64,000 bases of DNA from Megalobrama amblycephala (GCF_018812025.1 NC_063062.1:35612228-35676227); one strand, 5' to 3'. Positions 46,036 to 58,712 are shown, numbered from the stretch's first letter. Program-made: numbers and translations. The notes: generated by a model from the letters alone, not told the origin.

Positions 46036-47981
46036 TGCTTTCTGTCCTCACTAAATTAACAAAACCCATGAGCATAATATCCTTACCCCTTCTGACTGGG
46101 TGGTCTCAGGTTAAGGGTAAACAACAAGCAGTGTTTGATTTCACTAAAACGTTCAGTGCAATAAGAATTGTTCCCTGAACATGCACTTCTTATGTATCTA
46201 GGGGAAGCTGTCACAATATTTCAGTGTGGCTACTGTATTACAAAGACTCCTCATTCCCTGCCGGTGAAAGAGAGGGGGTGAAAACGGGAAGAGGAAGAGC
46301 AGTAGGCCAGGGCAAGACAAGAATCAGTTTTTCCAGTAAAGTAGAGTATCATTTCGGATATACGAGGGAGGTTTTGTTTTTTTACAGCAGGTACGCAACC
46401 TGATCCTCTTGGTATTTTATCACATCCATAACTATGGAATTATGGTCGTGAAAGAAAGCAAAACATTGAGTGAGTAAATGAGAGCTGTTCAATGAATAAA
46501 ATGACTACCTGAGAAAAAAATTGAGAGTTCATCGAATATGATAGATGGTCACCAGGGGGACATTACCTAAAAAACCTCATCCTTCCCTTTCCCCCCTCGC
46601 CTCCTCTCTGTTCTCCGCTTGTTTTTAGTCAGATCTGGGTTTTCTACAAGCTTTTTTCCTATTTTCCATCCTTTCCAAGAGAAAAAGCCCTCATTACATT
46701 TGCACATGTCCCTCTCCTCGAAAACATGGCCGCTAACAGGCAGATGAATGACTGCGACCGATTACCTTGCTCAGTACATGATGCTCCTGAGAAGCATTAA
46801 AGTGTATTCCATCCTTTCCAGAAAAGCCACGAGAAAGACAGGAGGAGGAAGGAGTTAAGAAGAAGAGGCCTGGCAGAAAGATTAGATTAGCACTTTAAAA
46901 CATCTGTGAATTCATCCAGCCCAACTCCTGCTTCCCGACAGATTACCCCTCCATCTCGCAATTCTTCAGCTCCTTTCCCGGCTCTGATCTGTTTTCCTCT
47001 CATTGAGCCTGTTTATTTCCCCAGTCCCTCCACCCGTCGTCGACTGCTCTGAATCGTAAAACACATTAAGAACGTCTGCGACCGCATCGCTTTCAAAGGA
47101 AGAAGATGGTTTGGCAGCGTATCTGAATATATGACAACTTCATTTACACTTAAACCCCTTGCATTCACACCGCTCAACTCACGTCAACGCAGATTTTCCG
47201 AAAGGAAGACCACAGTTTTGACTTTTGGATGTCAAATGACTCTCAGGCCTAAAAGGTGTAATATCACGACACATTAAATCAAGAGGACAAATGTATTTAA
47301 GCCTTTGAAGCCGCACTTTTAGCTTCAGAAACACACAGTTCAGTGGCATTCCCATCCTCATCCCAAGAGTCGCTGCCAAGTCCGAGTGGGATTTTAAAGA
47401 AGTGATAATGTGCAGTCCTATGATGCTCATCCAGGAAAATCAGCAAAGGGACATGGAAATGTGCGTTAGTCTTTAAATGCCTTTTCCTCCCACAGCTCAA
47501 AACCCTTCCTGCAGTGTGAAAGACAACATTATCCCACATACATATACACTGCAACATACACAAATACACACACCCAGTCCAGAGGGGGACGTCAACTGGG
47601 ACGGGGGTTTATGAGTCCATTCTCATAATCACCATTAAGCCTACCTTTCCTGCGTGAAACAGACCATTGACTAAGAAGAAAGTTAAAAAAAAAAAAAAAA
47701 AAAAAAAGCACCACAGGGATGATATACATCCTCACAACACCCAGTAGGCTTCATTATTCTTCCCAAAGAGAGGTGCTGATCTGTGAAGCCCACGCAAAAC
47801 CAAATCAGCTTCTCTGTTTATAGAATCTGACACCAGCAAATTCCTCTTAACATCTAATTTCAGCTCCTTTTGCTGCCAAATATTTCTTCCTTATTTTGCC
47901 TTTGGAGACCACCAGTGATTAGGAACATTAAGACTTGTGAACTGCATTGTGAGCAAATTGCATGTGATTTATCCCCAGCTG
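46036..47981. other. Intergenic unique sequence; candidate regulatory islands
   Basis: This is the longest stretch (about 1.9 kb) in the right half without a recognised repeat, apart from a 24-nt A run (47684-47707). 46670-47110 is GC-ordinary and rich in AGATTAG/ATTA motifs (for example GATTAGATTAGCAC at 46881). No coding evidence. Confidence 0.4.
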
Positions 47982-48485
47982 GTACATACTAGGGGTGTAA
48001 CGGTACACCAAAATGGCGGTTCGGTACGTACCTCGGGTTTTAAGTCACGTTTTGGCATGTTTTTGGTACGGCAGGGGGAAAAACTAACCATGTTTACTGA
48101 ACAAACTATGTATGTCCTTAAATAATAAAAACAAATGCAGCAACATACACTGCAGTTTATGATGATGTTGCAATTGGGGGAAGAAACCTGAAGAGCTTAC
48201 ACTTGTGGATGCAAAATATGTTGGCAAAATATTTTAGAATAAGTTTAGAATTATTGCGCTCCCATTCCCATTCATACGCAAATGTGCGCGTTTGCACTCG
48301 TTCATTGAAGTCTGTGAAGTTAAAAGTAGACTTGCTTGCTGTCAGGATAATCCTTGGCCGACATGGAAATACGTGAATTTGTACATGAACATGTACAAAT
48401 TGAACATGTGCAATGGTTAAAACAACCGAACCGATCCGAAAGACCCGTACTGAAAATGTTTGATACAAATGTGTGTACTGTTACA

Positions 48486-49665
48486 TATAGAACCTTGTTC
48501 CCGCCACTAAATAAAAATAAAAAAGGTATTGCGACTTTTTATTTCACAATTCTGACTTTCTTCTCACAATTGTGAGTTTACATCTCAAAATTCTGACTTC
48601 TTTTCTCAAAATTGCGAGATATAAATTCACAATTGCAAGTAATAATGTCAGAATTGAGAATTATAATGTCAGAATTGGAAATCAAACTCACAATTGCATG
48701 TAATAAACTCACAATTGCACATTATAAACTCACAAATGTGAGAAATACAGTTAGAATTGCGAGTTATAGTCACAACTGCAAGAAATAAAGTGAGAATTAT
48801 GAGTTATAAACTCACATTTGCAAGAAAAAGTCAGAATTGTGCATTATAAACTCACAAATGTGAGAAATAAAGTCAGAATTGTGAATTCTAAACTCGCAAT
48901 TACGCATTATAAACACAACTGTGCGAAATAAAGTCAGAATTGCGAGTTATAGTCACAACTCCAAGAAATAGTCAGAATTATAGAGTTATAAACTCACAAT
49001 TGCGAGAAATAAAGTCAGAATTGCAAGTTATGAAATCACAATTGCGCATTATAAACTCACAACTGCTAGAAATAAAGTCAGAATTGTGAATTATAAACTC
49101 ACAATTGAATGTTATAAACTGCAAGGAATAAAGTCAGAATTGAGTTATAAACTCACAATTGTGAGAAATAAAGTCAGAATTGCAAGTTATAAACTCACAA
49201 TTGCGCATTATAAACTCACAATTGCGAGAAATAAAGTCAGAATTGCAAGTTATAAACTCACAATTGCGCATTATAAACTCACAATTGCAAGAAATAAAGT
49301 CAGAATTGCGAGTTATAAACTCACAATTGCGCGTTATAAACTCACAATTGCGCATTATAAACTCACAATTGTGCATTATAAACTCACAATTGTGAGAAAT
49401 AAAGTCAGAATTGCAAGTTATAAACTCACAATTGTGCATTATAAACTCACAACTGCAAGAAATAAAGTCAGAATTGTGAATTATAAAGTCACAATTGCAT
49501 GTTATAAACTGCAAGGAATAAAGTCAGAATTGAGTTATAAACTCAGAGAGAATTCTAAGTTTATATCATGCAATTCTGAAAAAAAAATGTCTTGTGAGAT
49601 AAAAAGTTGCAATCATTCTTTTTTTTTTGTTTAATTCAGTGGCAGAAACAAGCTTCCATACAGTA
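48486..49665. mobile_element. TIR-bounded element filled with a 21-bp minisatellite
   Basis: The left end (CCTTGTTCCCGCCACTAAAT ... ATTGCGACTTTTTATTTCAC) and the reverse of the right end (GCTTGTTTCTGCCACTGAAT ... ATTGCAACTTTTTATCTCAC) are inverted repeats of about 55 bp. Everything between them is minisatellite. It lies inside the right TIR of the hAT element at 47990-49677, with imperfectly repeated flanking bases (GTACTGTTACA versus GTAGTTAGA). Confidence 0.75.
48610..49545 (+). repeat. 21-bp minisatellite (TTGC-N5-ATAAA-N-TCA-N-AA)
   Basis: Three alternating subunits of 21 bp recur: TTGC..GTTATAAACTCACAA, TTGC.CATTATAAACTCACAA and TTGC.AGAAATAAAGTCAGAA. The period is divisible by three and stop codons are avoided in some frames, which produces long artificial ORFs on both strands (49086-49634 +, 49134-49514 -). 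The leading part (48530-48605) carries the same units in the opposite orientation. Confidence 0.93.
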
Positions 49666-49685
49666 GTTAGACCCCTAGTATATGC

Positions 49686-50955
49686 CATAACTACATCATT
49701 CTGCAGTCAAAACCATATTTCTGTATTGATGACCATACAAAAGTAACCATTTTCATTGCAAATAATTAATAATTGAAAATGATTTTCAGAGAACTCTTAA
49801 AAGAGTGACTTATATCTGGATAATCACCGGTGAAGCATTCATGTTCTTCATGTTTTGTGCATGTTCTTGTGGTGCATCTTACCCATGGCTCCAGAATGAT
49901 TAGTCAACATGGTATTTAGGGTGAACTCAGGTGATTGGGTCCAAAGCTTCAGCGCCCAGAACACAGTAAACAACTGCCACTGAGATGCATGGGAATGTTA
50001 ACAAATGGATTTCTCCAGGTCCAGCTGTTATTGTACCAAATGTTAACCATGACGAGCTGCGAACAAACAGGAACAAACTAAACACAAAATGAACAAGGTA
50101 AGCGACTTAAAACTAAATGCATAGTTTTTACATAACAGGAAAACGTATTTCCCTTCAGAAAATGTATCATCTGTGACAATGTTTTGATTTAACATTGTCC
50201 TTCCTATTAAAACATATTAGAACATAATGGAAAAAATATTCAGATTTCTTCTGCAAGTACAGTAATATCCTTCACTTCCTTCTTTCCACAGTTATTCCCA
50301 CTTCTGACGTCCAACATCAATATATTTTCTAACTTATTTTCACACTGAATTCTAGTTTTCACAGCAGCCCTTTTGAGATGAGAGCAGCTCAGGTGAATTA
50401 TTTCCACACAAAAAAATTGGCTATGGCTTCAAAGAATCATTAAAAATTATAGCATAGAATAATAATAAAAAACATTTGGGTAGCAAAACATGACAGTGAA
50501 CATATGCAAAGTCAGCAAAAGTCACGTTGTCAGTGGAAGACATATGTGAAATGCATCTTCTCTTTTCCCACTTGATTTCTTTGTGAATATAAATTGCGTT
50601 GTGCTTAGTACAGAACCTGCATGTAAACCACTCAAAATAACCCGACTTGTAACAGAAGAGAAACAAACACAGACCTCCCAGTGTGGTTTCAACCTTTATC
50701 AAACATCACTGTTTAATGATAGTAATGAGAGTCATAAATAAAACAATCCTTCTAGCATTTAATTGGCATGGGATAATAACTGTGTATTCACTGTCACACA
50801 AGGAATAGAAACAGATTTTTACATTTTCTTACTAATGCATCTGCTTAAGTTGTTGACATGATGCTGATGTTGAGATGGTGCTTTAATGATCAAAGTGTGG
50901 GATGAGTTTAATAGGGTTCAGAACCCAAATTATGAGCAAAAACAGTAATTGATAC
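49686..50955. other. Intergenic, no gene recognised
   Basis: AT-rich, unique-looking. The 93-codon minus ORF at 50421-50702 has no known domain. Confidence 0.4.
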
Positions 50956-51755
50956 ACACTCTAAAAAGTAAATCACGGGACCTGATATACCACAACTTGT
51001 GACACAACTGATTTATTGTTTTAATTAAACCTTTTAAGTTGCAAACATTATTTTGTAGAGTTCTGTTGACATAATAATGTTGATCATGACATCAACTTAA
51101 TATCGTCTGTAATTTGAACTCAAATTTCTGCATTAATTGGCTTTTTATTTAAAAATAGGTTGTAGTTACTTAATGAAATTATCTTGATAACTTTGGAAAT
51201 TAGGCAGTGGATTTCTAGTTCCCAGCATGCTTTGTATAGGACTGGATAAAGAGAATAAATGTTGAAATTAACTGTTAATTTATTTGTTTTTAGTGAAGGG
51301 AAAGATTTGTTAGTGTTTAATGCTGTAATGTTTGACATTTAAAAGAGTTTCTGTAATTTATTTTGTGGTTATCATTGTGCTGAAGAGTACATGAAGGTAA
51401 ACACTATTGACTCTATAAGCAATGCTGTGCTAATGCCAGTGACAAGTAATATCTTACTCGTTCGTTAAATATGCATGTTAAATAAGTTATGTTATAATAG
51501 CTGCTGATTTGAACTGAAATAAGATTAATTGGTTCCAGGGCTACAACTCTGGTAGTTGGAGAGACTTTTTTTTTGAGTAATCAACCTAAAAATTTGTGTT
51601 TATGCTACAAAGTTCCTCTAACTCAATGTAGCTTGTTGGTTGAACATAAATTCACTCAAAGTTGCCCTAACTCAGAAAAATAAAAAATAAAAAAACGTTG
51701 CATACTGTTGCGTAATGTTTTTCCTGGCGAGCCAACACATTATTTTTTAGAGTGC
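50956..51755. mobile_element. Non-autonomous DNA transposon, family G copy 1 (about 800 bp)
   Basis: Ends CACTCTAAAAAGTAA and TTATTTTTTAGAGTG are inverted. The left 450 bp matches 60236-60690 in inverted orientation (AATTAAACCTTT..AAGTTGCAAACATTATTTTG, AATGTTGATCATGACATCAA). Parts match 55195-55470 in direct orientation (GTTAGTGTTTAATG, GACATTTAAAA, TTCTGT). No intact ORF. Confidence 0.75.
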
Positions 51756-52335
51756 AGTTAAATAGCAACATTATATGCATATTTAACATCTGTCATTATA
51801 TTACATGCTGATCAAGGTGTACACTCACTGAGTCTTTCGCCACAGTAGGCCACTTTTATAACTGCAAGAACTGAGTTCAAGACTGGGCCCGAATCTAAAT
51901 GGGTCTGAGGAGCGTTCTCTGGATACTTCTTAATTCGCAGCTGTAAAAAAAGACATTCACTGCAACTCTAGTACTATAATGGGCCAGCCATGCATCAAAT
52001 GAACTTTATAAAGAGCCTCCCCAGGTTGTGATGTGGCATTGGTTCAAAATAAAAAGCAATAAGTATCACATGGTTTAACTGTGCTGACATTGGAGCAGGT
52101 CAGCGGTGCCTGTCATAAAAGGTTATTATGGAGTTTTAATTTTACTAGGTGGATGTGTTTTGTGTCACAGGAGAGGGATCTGGTGCCAATGTATCAAGTT
52201 TAACAGCTGCATAAAAACAAAATACCCGAAAGAATAAAGTAAAACTACCTTGCGATATCAGAGAGGAAGTGTCATCGCCTTGCATTTCTGCATAATGATT
52301 AAAAGGCAAGTGGTAAATGTCAAATCCAATGTAGA
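51756..52335. other. Intergenic, no gene recognised
   Basis: No gene or clear repeat boundary seen. Confidence 0.4.
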
Positions 52336-52979
52336 TGCTGGACAGTTCACACACAAAAAAAATTAATTTACGCACCCTCATGTTGTTCTTAACCCATATG
52401 CCCATATTCTTCTGTGGAACATAAAGGGGGAATTTTGAAGAATATCCTGGCAGCACTTTTACATATAATGAAAGTGAATAGAAACTGGGGTTGTCAAGTT
52501 CAAAAAATTACAACAAGAACAAAAAAAGCACCAAATAAGACCATAGCAGTAGTCCACATGACTCGTACAATATATTCCAGGTGTTCTGAAGTCATTCAAT
52601 AGTTCTGAATGAGAAACAGATCAAAATTTACAAGCATGTCATTATTCGCTGATCACCTTCCCCTCCTTCATGGCCCTCAAATCAAATAAGTCAGCTTTAA
52701 ATGTGTCACATCAGGTCTGAGCTCAAATGCATCAAATATCATTGGTTCTCATGTGCCTTGTGACCAGACCTTAAAGTGACATATTTTATTGAATTTGACC
52801 ACTTTTGTGCCATTTTGTTGACATTTTAGAGCTTGATGGCACTAGACCCTATTCAGTTTCATAATAGAGAAAAGCGTGATGAGGACATTATTCAAAATGT
52901 TCCACAGAAGAATAAAATAATAATAAAAAAAGATGATATGATGATAGCATTTTCATTTTTGGGTGAACTGTCTCTTTAA
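52336..52979. mobile_element. MITE with GTTCACCC / GGGTGAAC ends
   Basis: Left GGACAGTTCACAC and right TTTTTGGGTGAACTGTCTCTTTAA are the ends of the foldback type seen at 8552, 24121 and 57996. Inner pairs include TTCTTCTGTGGAACATAAA and TGTTCCACAGAAGAA. The arms are more diverged than in other copies. Confidence 0.65.
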
Positions 52980-53345
52980 CACTATGACTATTTTTATGGG
53001 GTTTTACGGATCGTAGTTGATCTTTGCACCAGGCCCTACGATTCCACACGCATGTGATTTACAGATTAATTGCAAACTTTAACCATCATAGAGTGAAAGT
53101 TTAAAATTTGTACGTGCTTTGTCTTTCCAATTTACACATTCAAGCGATTTTAAACCATTACAGCGCAAGAAGAGGTGAAAGAGAACTCAATTCGGTACTC
53201 GTGTGCTGTTAGCTGTGTGCACGTCTTTCAACGGCTCTGAGTCGCACACACAGAGAGGCACATTTCAGATAGTGCACAAACACCAAATTGATTCCTCTTT
53301 TGCATCTTATTGCGCTTGAATGGACACAAAATTACGTCAAAACAC

Positions 53346-54766
53346 TAGGGGTGTGGCGAGACAGTTAGCTTACGAAACGAGACATGAGATTGAGTTCAAG
53401 AGATCGAGACACAGTATTTTAAAGAAATCCTCAATGACAAAATACATGACTAGAAAAATAGTCTGCAGGTGCATTTGAACCTGGTGCATCTTGTAAATGA
53501 ATGTCATTTCAGTTTTACTGTCTGAGTATGAATTATCATATGCAGTAAAAGACAACAATACTCAAACACTGTAAAAGGTTTTGCCACAAACTCAACTGAC
53601 TGGCTTGTCTCCTGTATGATTTCATGAGTCTCTTCAGACCTTAAAACTGCACATGATTTATGAGCTTCTACAACTTTTGACCTCCTAACTGAACTCCTTT
53701 CCACAGATTGATCAGATTTTCTCTTAGTCTTATTATGTGCAAACAATACTGTGCAACCATAATCAAAGTATCTCAATATTCAAAGTGCAGCTAGAGACCC
53801 ATTTTTTTTATTCAAGCATGATACGCTAAGCGATGGTTACAACTACACAGCCCAGCCTGAAATAGCTTTCATATTAGGAGATATATGCATGCATCAGGGA
53901 GCCTCTTTCAAAATGCGGTGTATTGAAATCGTGTTTGAATGCGGGCTTGCGTTTTACTTTCGCTTTCACGCGTACTTTGTGAATAGGGAGAGCTGGTGCT
54001 GAGCACGTATTATACAAGATAAGACATTTGTCATACACTTGTAGGCTCCGTTGCACAACGAATCCTCCGCCATGGTCTTGTCAGTCACTTAGGATTTGAA
54101 CATGTGAACGCTGCCATTCGAACCCTGGTGCGCACCAAACAAGCGGACCGAGACCGCTGAAAAGATGGGTCTCGGTCCGCTTCCAAACGAACTCTGGTGC
54201 GGTTCGAATGATATATGAACGCAACACAGACCAAAGACATGTAAACGAACGAAAAACAGAAAGATGAGACCTTAAAAAGTACAGAATCCTCACGCATATT
54301 GTTTTTTTTTATCATCATAGTGGCAAGTTTGCACATCACAGGCATCAGAGGCATGTCTCCACGCAGCAGATCGTTTGTGTGTGATGGATGGATTCCCGCC
54401 GCTGTTTTGACTCCTTTATGCATTTTATAAGCTCTTCACGAGTTCCCAGCTGGCCAAAATACCATCATATGCAGACTACGCACACACAACAAGCGCATTT
54501 ACCTCAGCACACAGCATTGTTTTTGATGTTCGGTAAGTTCTGTCTCCAAAATCAGGTTGTGAATGTATCCCTATATGCATTTAGGGTCGGTATCTTTTGG
54601 TTCAGTGATAAAATTGCCAATATGAACGCTAATCGGACCAGGACTAAATGTTTTTTTTTTTTTTGGTCCGGACCAAATGAACCGAACTACAAGTTTGAAC
54701 GCACCCTTATTCTCGTCACATGATCACTGAACTCCGATTCCTGCACGAGATCTCGTCACACCCCTA
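53346..54766. mobile_element. hAT-type element with 8-bp target duplication, with a nested element
   Basis: Ends TAGGGGTGTGGCGAGA and (reverse) TAGGGGTGTGACGAGA. Flanks CAAAACAC (53338-53345) and CAAAATAC (54767-54774) differ at one position. A second element occupies about 54094-54712. No transposase ORF remains. Confidence 0.88.
54094..54712. mobile_element. Nested element rich in CGGACC / GGTCCG motifs
   Basis: Left TTTGAACATGTGAACG, then CACCAAACAAGCGGACCGAGAC; right GGTCCGGACCAAATGAACC and GTTTGAACGCACCCTTA. The two sides are imperfectly inverted. It includes a local hairpin, AAGCGGACCGAGACC / GGTCTCGGTCCGCTT (54140-54182). It interrupts the hAT element at 53346-54766. Confidence 0.65.
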
Positions 54767-54774
54767 CAAAATAC

Positions 54775-55194
54775 CCATCTTGGCAAGTATTCTCATAAAC
54801 ACAGTCAGTTATGTCTTAAGTGATTGTAAATTGTTGAGAAAGAAATTGGATGTGTATCATTATATTGGATCCGTGCATTAGGTCTTAAAGTGACAGCAGC
54901 CTATACAAACCTGCTGCTGTCTGTGTCATTAATGTTAATCAAACAACAAAAGACAGCTTTAACAAAGATTAATCTATATTTATTTTATACAGTGAACACT
55001 ATGCAATGTTATTTTATATTTATTACATTTCTGTACCCGAATATTACAGTTAGACCTTATTGTATGTGTAACTTATATTGTATTTATCTATACTTGCTCT
55101 TATTTTTTTACTTGTCTTTAATGTTTTAACTTTCAGCTGATCCGAAAAATCCATCCATTGCACCACTAACTGGAACCACAAGTTTAATCCACTT
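54775..55194. other. Intergenic, no gene recognised
   Basis: AT-rich; nothing recognised. Confidence 0.4.
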
Positions 55195-55470
55195 GATTGT
55201 GTAGAAGTTTACTTTTGTGTACATTTGTGTTGGGAATACATGAATCATTTTTGTTGCATTAACTAAAACCGCTTTGCATAGAACTGAAATGGGAGAGTAA
55301 ACGTTGAAATTAAATTATTTTGGATTAAGATGTTCGCTTTTGAGTAAGGCAAAAACCTGTTAGTGTTTAATGGTGAGTTATGCTGGACATTTAAAATAGT
55401 TTCTGTTGTTAACATTTTTGTGGTTCCCATTGTACTGAAGAGTAGAGTTTGTGGTTAGTTTGTAGGATGG
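55195..55470 (+). mobile_element. Family G partial copy
   Basis: Shares with 51195-51400 the order GAGAATAAATGTTGAAATTAA-like, TTGTTAGTGTTTAATG, GACATTTAAAA(T/G)AGTTTCTG, TTTTGTGGTT(A/C)(T/C)CATTGT and CTGAAGAGTA. Same orientation as copy 1. Confidence 0.65.
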
Positions 55471-56928
55471 TTATACGATGACTATTGTGTTTGTTGCTTC
55501 ATTCAATGAGCATAGCTATGCTAATGTTAGTGCAGTAACAAACAAAGCGTTTCTCAAATTAAGATAAATTAGTGTAAAAAATGGAGTGGAAAAGAGCAAA
55601 ATCAAAAAGTATGCGCTCGTTCACTTTCTTAAGTGTACTTAGCTTAGTTAAATACAGTGAATTGACTTAATTCTATGTGTGAAATTTACTTAATCTGAGT
55701 GCAAGAACAAAATAAAAATGGAGTAGATGTCACTTGTAGCTTCTTTCGGTGTTAGTTTATCAACCCATCTTTGGTCCATAACCTGGAGAGCCGAAGTCAG
55801 CAAAGCACCACAGAATGACAATCTTTTGATTCAGACAGCCTGGCAGATTTGCAACGGAAGGCCTGAAGTCTCAAGGTCAAGAGTCAGAAATCAGTAAGTT
55901 CCCTTCTGTTTTTGGCCATGGTTATGGTACAAAAAGATAAATGACACGCCGTTCATTGCCAGAATGAGAAAACCAAACGTGCTAAGTCGTAACACTTCCT
56001 GTACTGGCCCAACCCGACTCACCATCCTACACACAAACACACTCACAACAACACATATCCTCTGTATGGCTCACACACCCGCACTTATATCTGAAGTTCT
56101 CACGCTATCAGCAGACCGGGGTCGTGCCGAATGTTATTGTGAAACTGACACGCAGGCCTGTACTTTGAGACCCACTGCACAGAAACAGCTTATTTACTAC
56201 AGTAAACAGCAGAGGTTTAGCAATTATCAGCAAACCACTAAAACCAGCCTGTTCATCTCAAATCGTGCCGGACCACCTCTGAGAGGATCCTCCGCAATTA
56301 TGCTGCCGTGCACATTGTGTCCAGAATGCAAATAAACAGACACACGGGTTCTGTCCCCTGTCATGGACTGAGTTATATTCTGAATATCCCATTGGTAGAG
56401 CCATGTATCACGGAGTCCATTTTGTGCTTTATTTGGACTGGACTGCCCTCAGATTCATAAACTGTAGCAGTTTAATTGCAGTCAAGATGTCCAAGTCTGA
56501 CTTTTGTTAAGCAGCACATGTGTAGACCTGGAACAAAATGAGAAAAAGCTGCTCTGCGTTCAGGCCTCAGACAATGTCAAAAATCTGTCATCGTCTTGAA
56601 TCACCGTAGCGGTTGCTGCCATGGTTATATAAACACAGTCTGATGTGTGATGCCGCTGGAGCAGTGTTGGAACAACAGACGCGAACGGTGTGAAAAAAGC
56701 AAATATAAGCCATGATAATAAGTGATTGTCAAATTCAGATCCTCAGTTTTAGGACTGCATTTCTAGGACTTAATTTTTTTTTGTGACAGCACCATCTAGC
56801 CAACTCTACTTCAACAGAGGAGACCTGATTCAAACCTGAAACAAACAGGTGCAAAGACTAGACCCATGCGAAATAAATACATTTTTGTTATCTTTCCAAC
56901 TTATTTTTAACATAACTTTAAAGGGGTT
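55471..56928. other. Intergenic, no gene recognised
   Basis: Unique-looking. The 123-codon ORF at 55964-56335 has no known domain, hydrophobic segment or splice context. Confidence 0.4.
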
Positions 56929-57655
56929 CTTGATTATGATTTCACTTTTCTAACTTTAGTTAGTGTGTAATGTTGCTGGTTGATCATAAACAACATCTGC
57001 AAAGTTACGACACTCAAAGTTCAATGCAAAGAGAGATATTTTCTTTTACAGAAATCTCTGTTTAAGAACTACAACAAACGGCTGGTAGGGACTACAACGA
57101 GCTTCTTCCCAGGTTAGTGACATCACTAACCCTAAAATGTACATAAACCCCGCCCCCGAGAACACACAACAAAGGGGGCGGGGCCATGTTGGGCTGCTTT
57201 AGAGAAGAGGAAGAGTTGTTGTCATGCCGTCATTTTACGCCGGACTGCTTCACAAACGAGGATCAATTCAACACAAAAGATGAACATGACGGCACATGCT
57301 AGTGGATGAGTTGAATCAACTCCACAGCAACTACATAAATGTATCCACTAACCATTCAGAAACGTCCAGTTTCATTCTAAAAGTTGTAACTTCTTCCTGA
57401 GTCTCTCCATCAGTGTCGACTCCGGTTTGAACAATGTAAGGCTGAACACCGTTACTGACAATCCTCATTTTGGCTGCGTGAGATTCTCCAGCTTTGTTGT
57501 TGTTGAGCTGTTAAAGCTCCGCCCTCTTCTGGAAAGGGGGCCGGGAGCAGCAGCTCATTTGCATTTAAAGGGACACGCACAAAAACAGCATGTTTTTGTT
57601 CACATCCAAATAGTGGCAATTTTGACAAGCTATTATAAACAAGCTATTTTATAGC
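56929..57655 (-). mobile_element. TTAA-type non-autonomous element, family A long copy
   Basis: The left end TTAAAGGGGTTCTTGATTATG begins at a TTAA. Contains GTGACATCACTAACCC and CATAAACCCCGCCCCCGAG. The right part (57300-57650) is inverted relative to 7650-8050, and the left part (57130-57320) is inverted relative to 60040-60215 (CATGTTGGGCTGCTTTAGAG). No ORF with a domain. Confidence 0.7.
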
Positions 57656-57995
57656 ACAAACAGTTTTACCGTTTATTGCATGAATGAGCACGTGAATCAT
57701 GGGTGTTGTCATCTTCAGCTCCACAGCCGATGGAAATGAATCAGATGGACTCGGGCAGAAATCATGTTCATGGAAGAGCTGTATTAACGTTTTACTAACG
57801 TTATGGTGGTATGAAGCAGGACGGGTCGAGAGCCGTGGGAATGGGACGATGCCGCTGAAACACATGCTAATAATAGACACCTGCGATGCACACCGATCTC
57901 GAGTCCAGCGGAGCTTTTATTATGCTTTTGCTGCAGTCAGCCGCTTCCACTCTTTTCGTTGCATATGTGGGGTAACACATCGCTGTTTTACATGG
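57656..57995. other. Intergenic, no gene recognised
   Basis: Nothing recognised between two elements. Confidence 0.4.
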
Positions 57996-58712
57996 TTAAA
58001 GGGACAGTTCACCCAAAAATGAAAATGTGATGTTTATCTGCTTATCCCCAGAGCATCCAAGATGTAGGTGACTTTGTTTCTTCGGTTGACCACAAATGAT
58101 GATTTTTAACTCCAACCGTTGCCGTCTGTCAGTCGTATAATGCATGTCAATGGGAACTCCATCTATAAGAGTCAAAAAAACATGCACAGACAAATCCAAA
58201 TTAAACCCTGCGGCTCGTGACGGCTCGTGTCCTAAGACACGAAACGATCAGTTTCTGCGAGAAACCGAACAGTATTTATATCATTTTTTACCTCTAATAC
58301 ACCACTATGTCCAACTGCCCTACACATCCGGTTAGTGAGGTCTGAACGCGCTCTGACAACGGAAGTGACTCATTGAATCAAAGTGCGAGACATCACTTCC
58401 GTCATCAGAACGCGTTTTCTGACCTCACCAACCGGATGCGCAGGGCAGTTGGACATAGTGGTGTATTAGAGGTAAAAAATGATATAAATACTGTTCGGTT
58501 TCTCGCAGAAACTGATCGTTTCTTAGGACATCAATGTGTCGTCACGTAGGGCCGCCCGTAGGGTTTAATTTGGATTTGTCTGTGCATGTTTTTTTTACTT
58601 TCATAGATTTTGTTACCATTGACATGCATTATACAACTGACAGACTGCAACGGTTGGAGTTAAAAATCATCATTTGTGTTCAACTGAAGAAACAAAGTAT
58701 ATCAATTAAGCA
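57996..58712. mobile_element. Foldback MITE with long inverted arms
   Basis: Left end TTAAAGGGACAGTTCACCCA. Arms pair over most of the length: CCACTATGTCCAACTGCCCT / AGGGCAGTTGGACATAGTGG, GACATGCATTATACAACTGA with its inverse at 58122-58150, and GATCAGTTTCTGCGAGAAAC / GTTTCTCGCAGAAACTGATC. The right tip has lost about 60 bp. No ORF. Confidence 0.88.

Larger units (their letters stand above)
47990..49677. mobile_element. hAT-type element split near its right end by a minisatellite element
   Basis: Left end TAGGGGTGTAACGGTACAC. The right end GTGTACTGTTACA stops at 48485 and its last bases, CCCCTA, resume at 49672-49677, after the insertion. Flanks GTACATAC (47982-47989) and GTATATGC (49678-49685) match at 6 of 8 positions, both differences being transitions. 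This supports the two pieces being one element. Confidence 0.8.

Noticed and set aside
48530..49560. CRISPR-like array of regularly spaced repeats
   Set aside because: Units are contiguous 21-bp variants without unique spacers, in a vertebrate genome. It is a minisatellite.
49086..49634. 182-codon frame (YKLTIA.. repeats) and the 126-codon frame on the other strand
   Set aside because: Both are products of a 21-bp minisatellite whose period is a multiple of three. Heptad-like protein repeats follow automatically.
55964..56335. 123-codon + strand ORF, rich in Thr and His
   Set aside because: No domain or exon signals; composition follows local CA-rich DNA.
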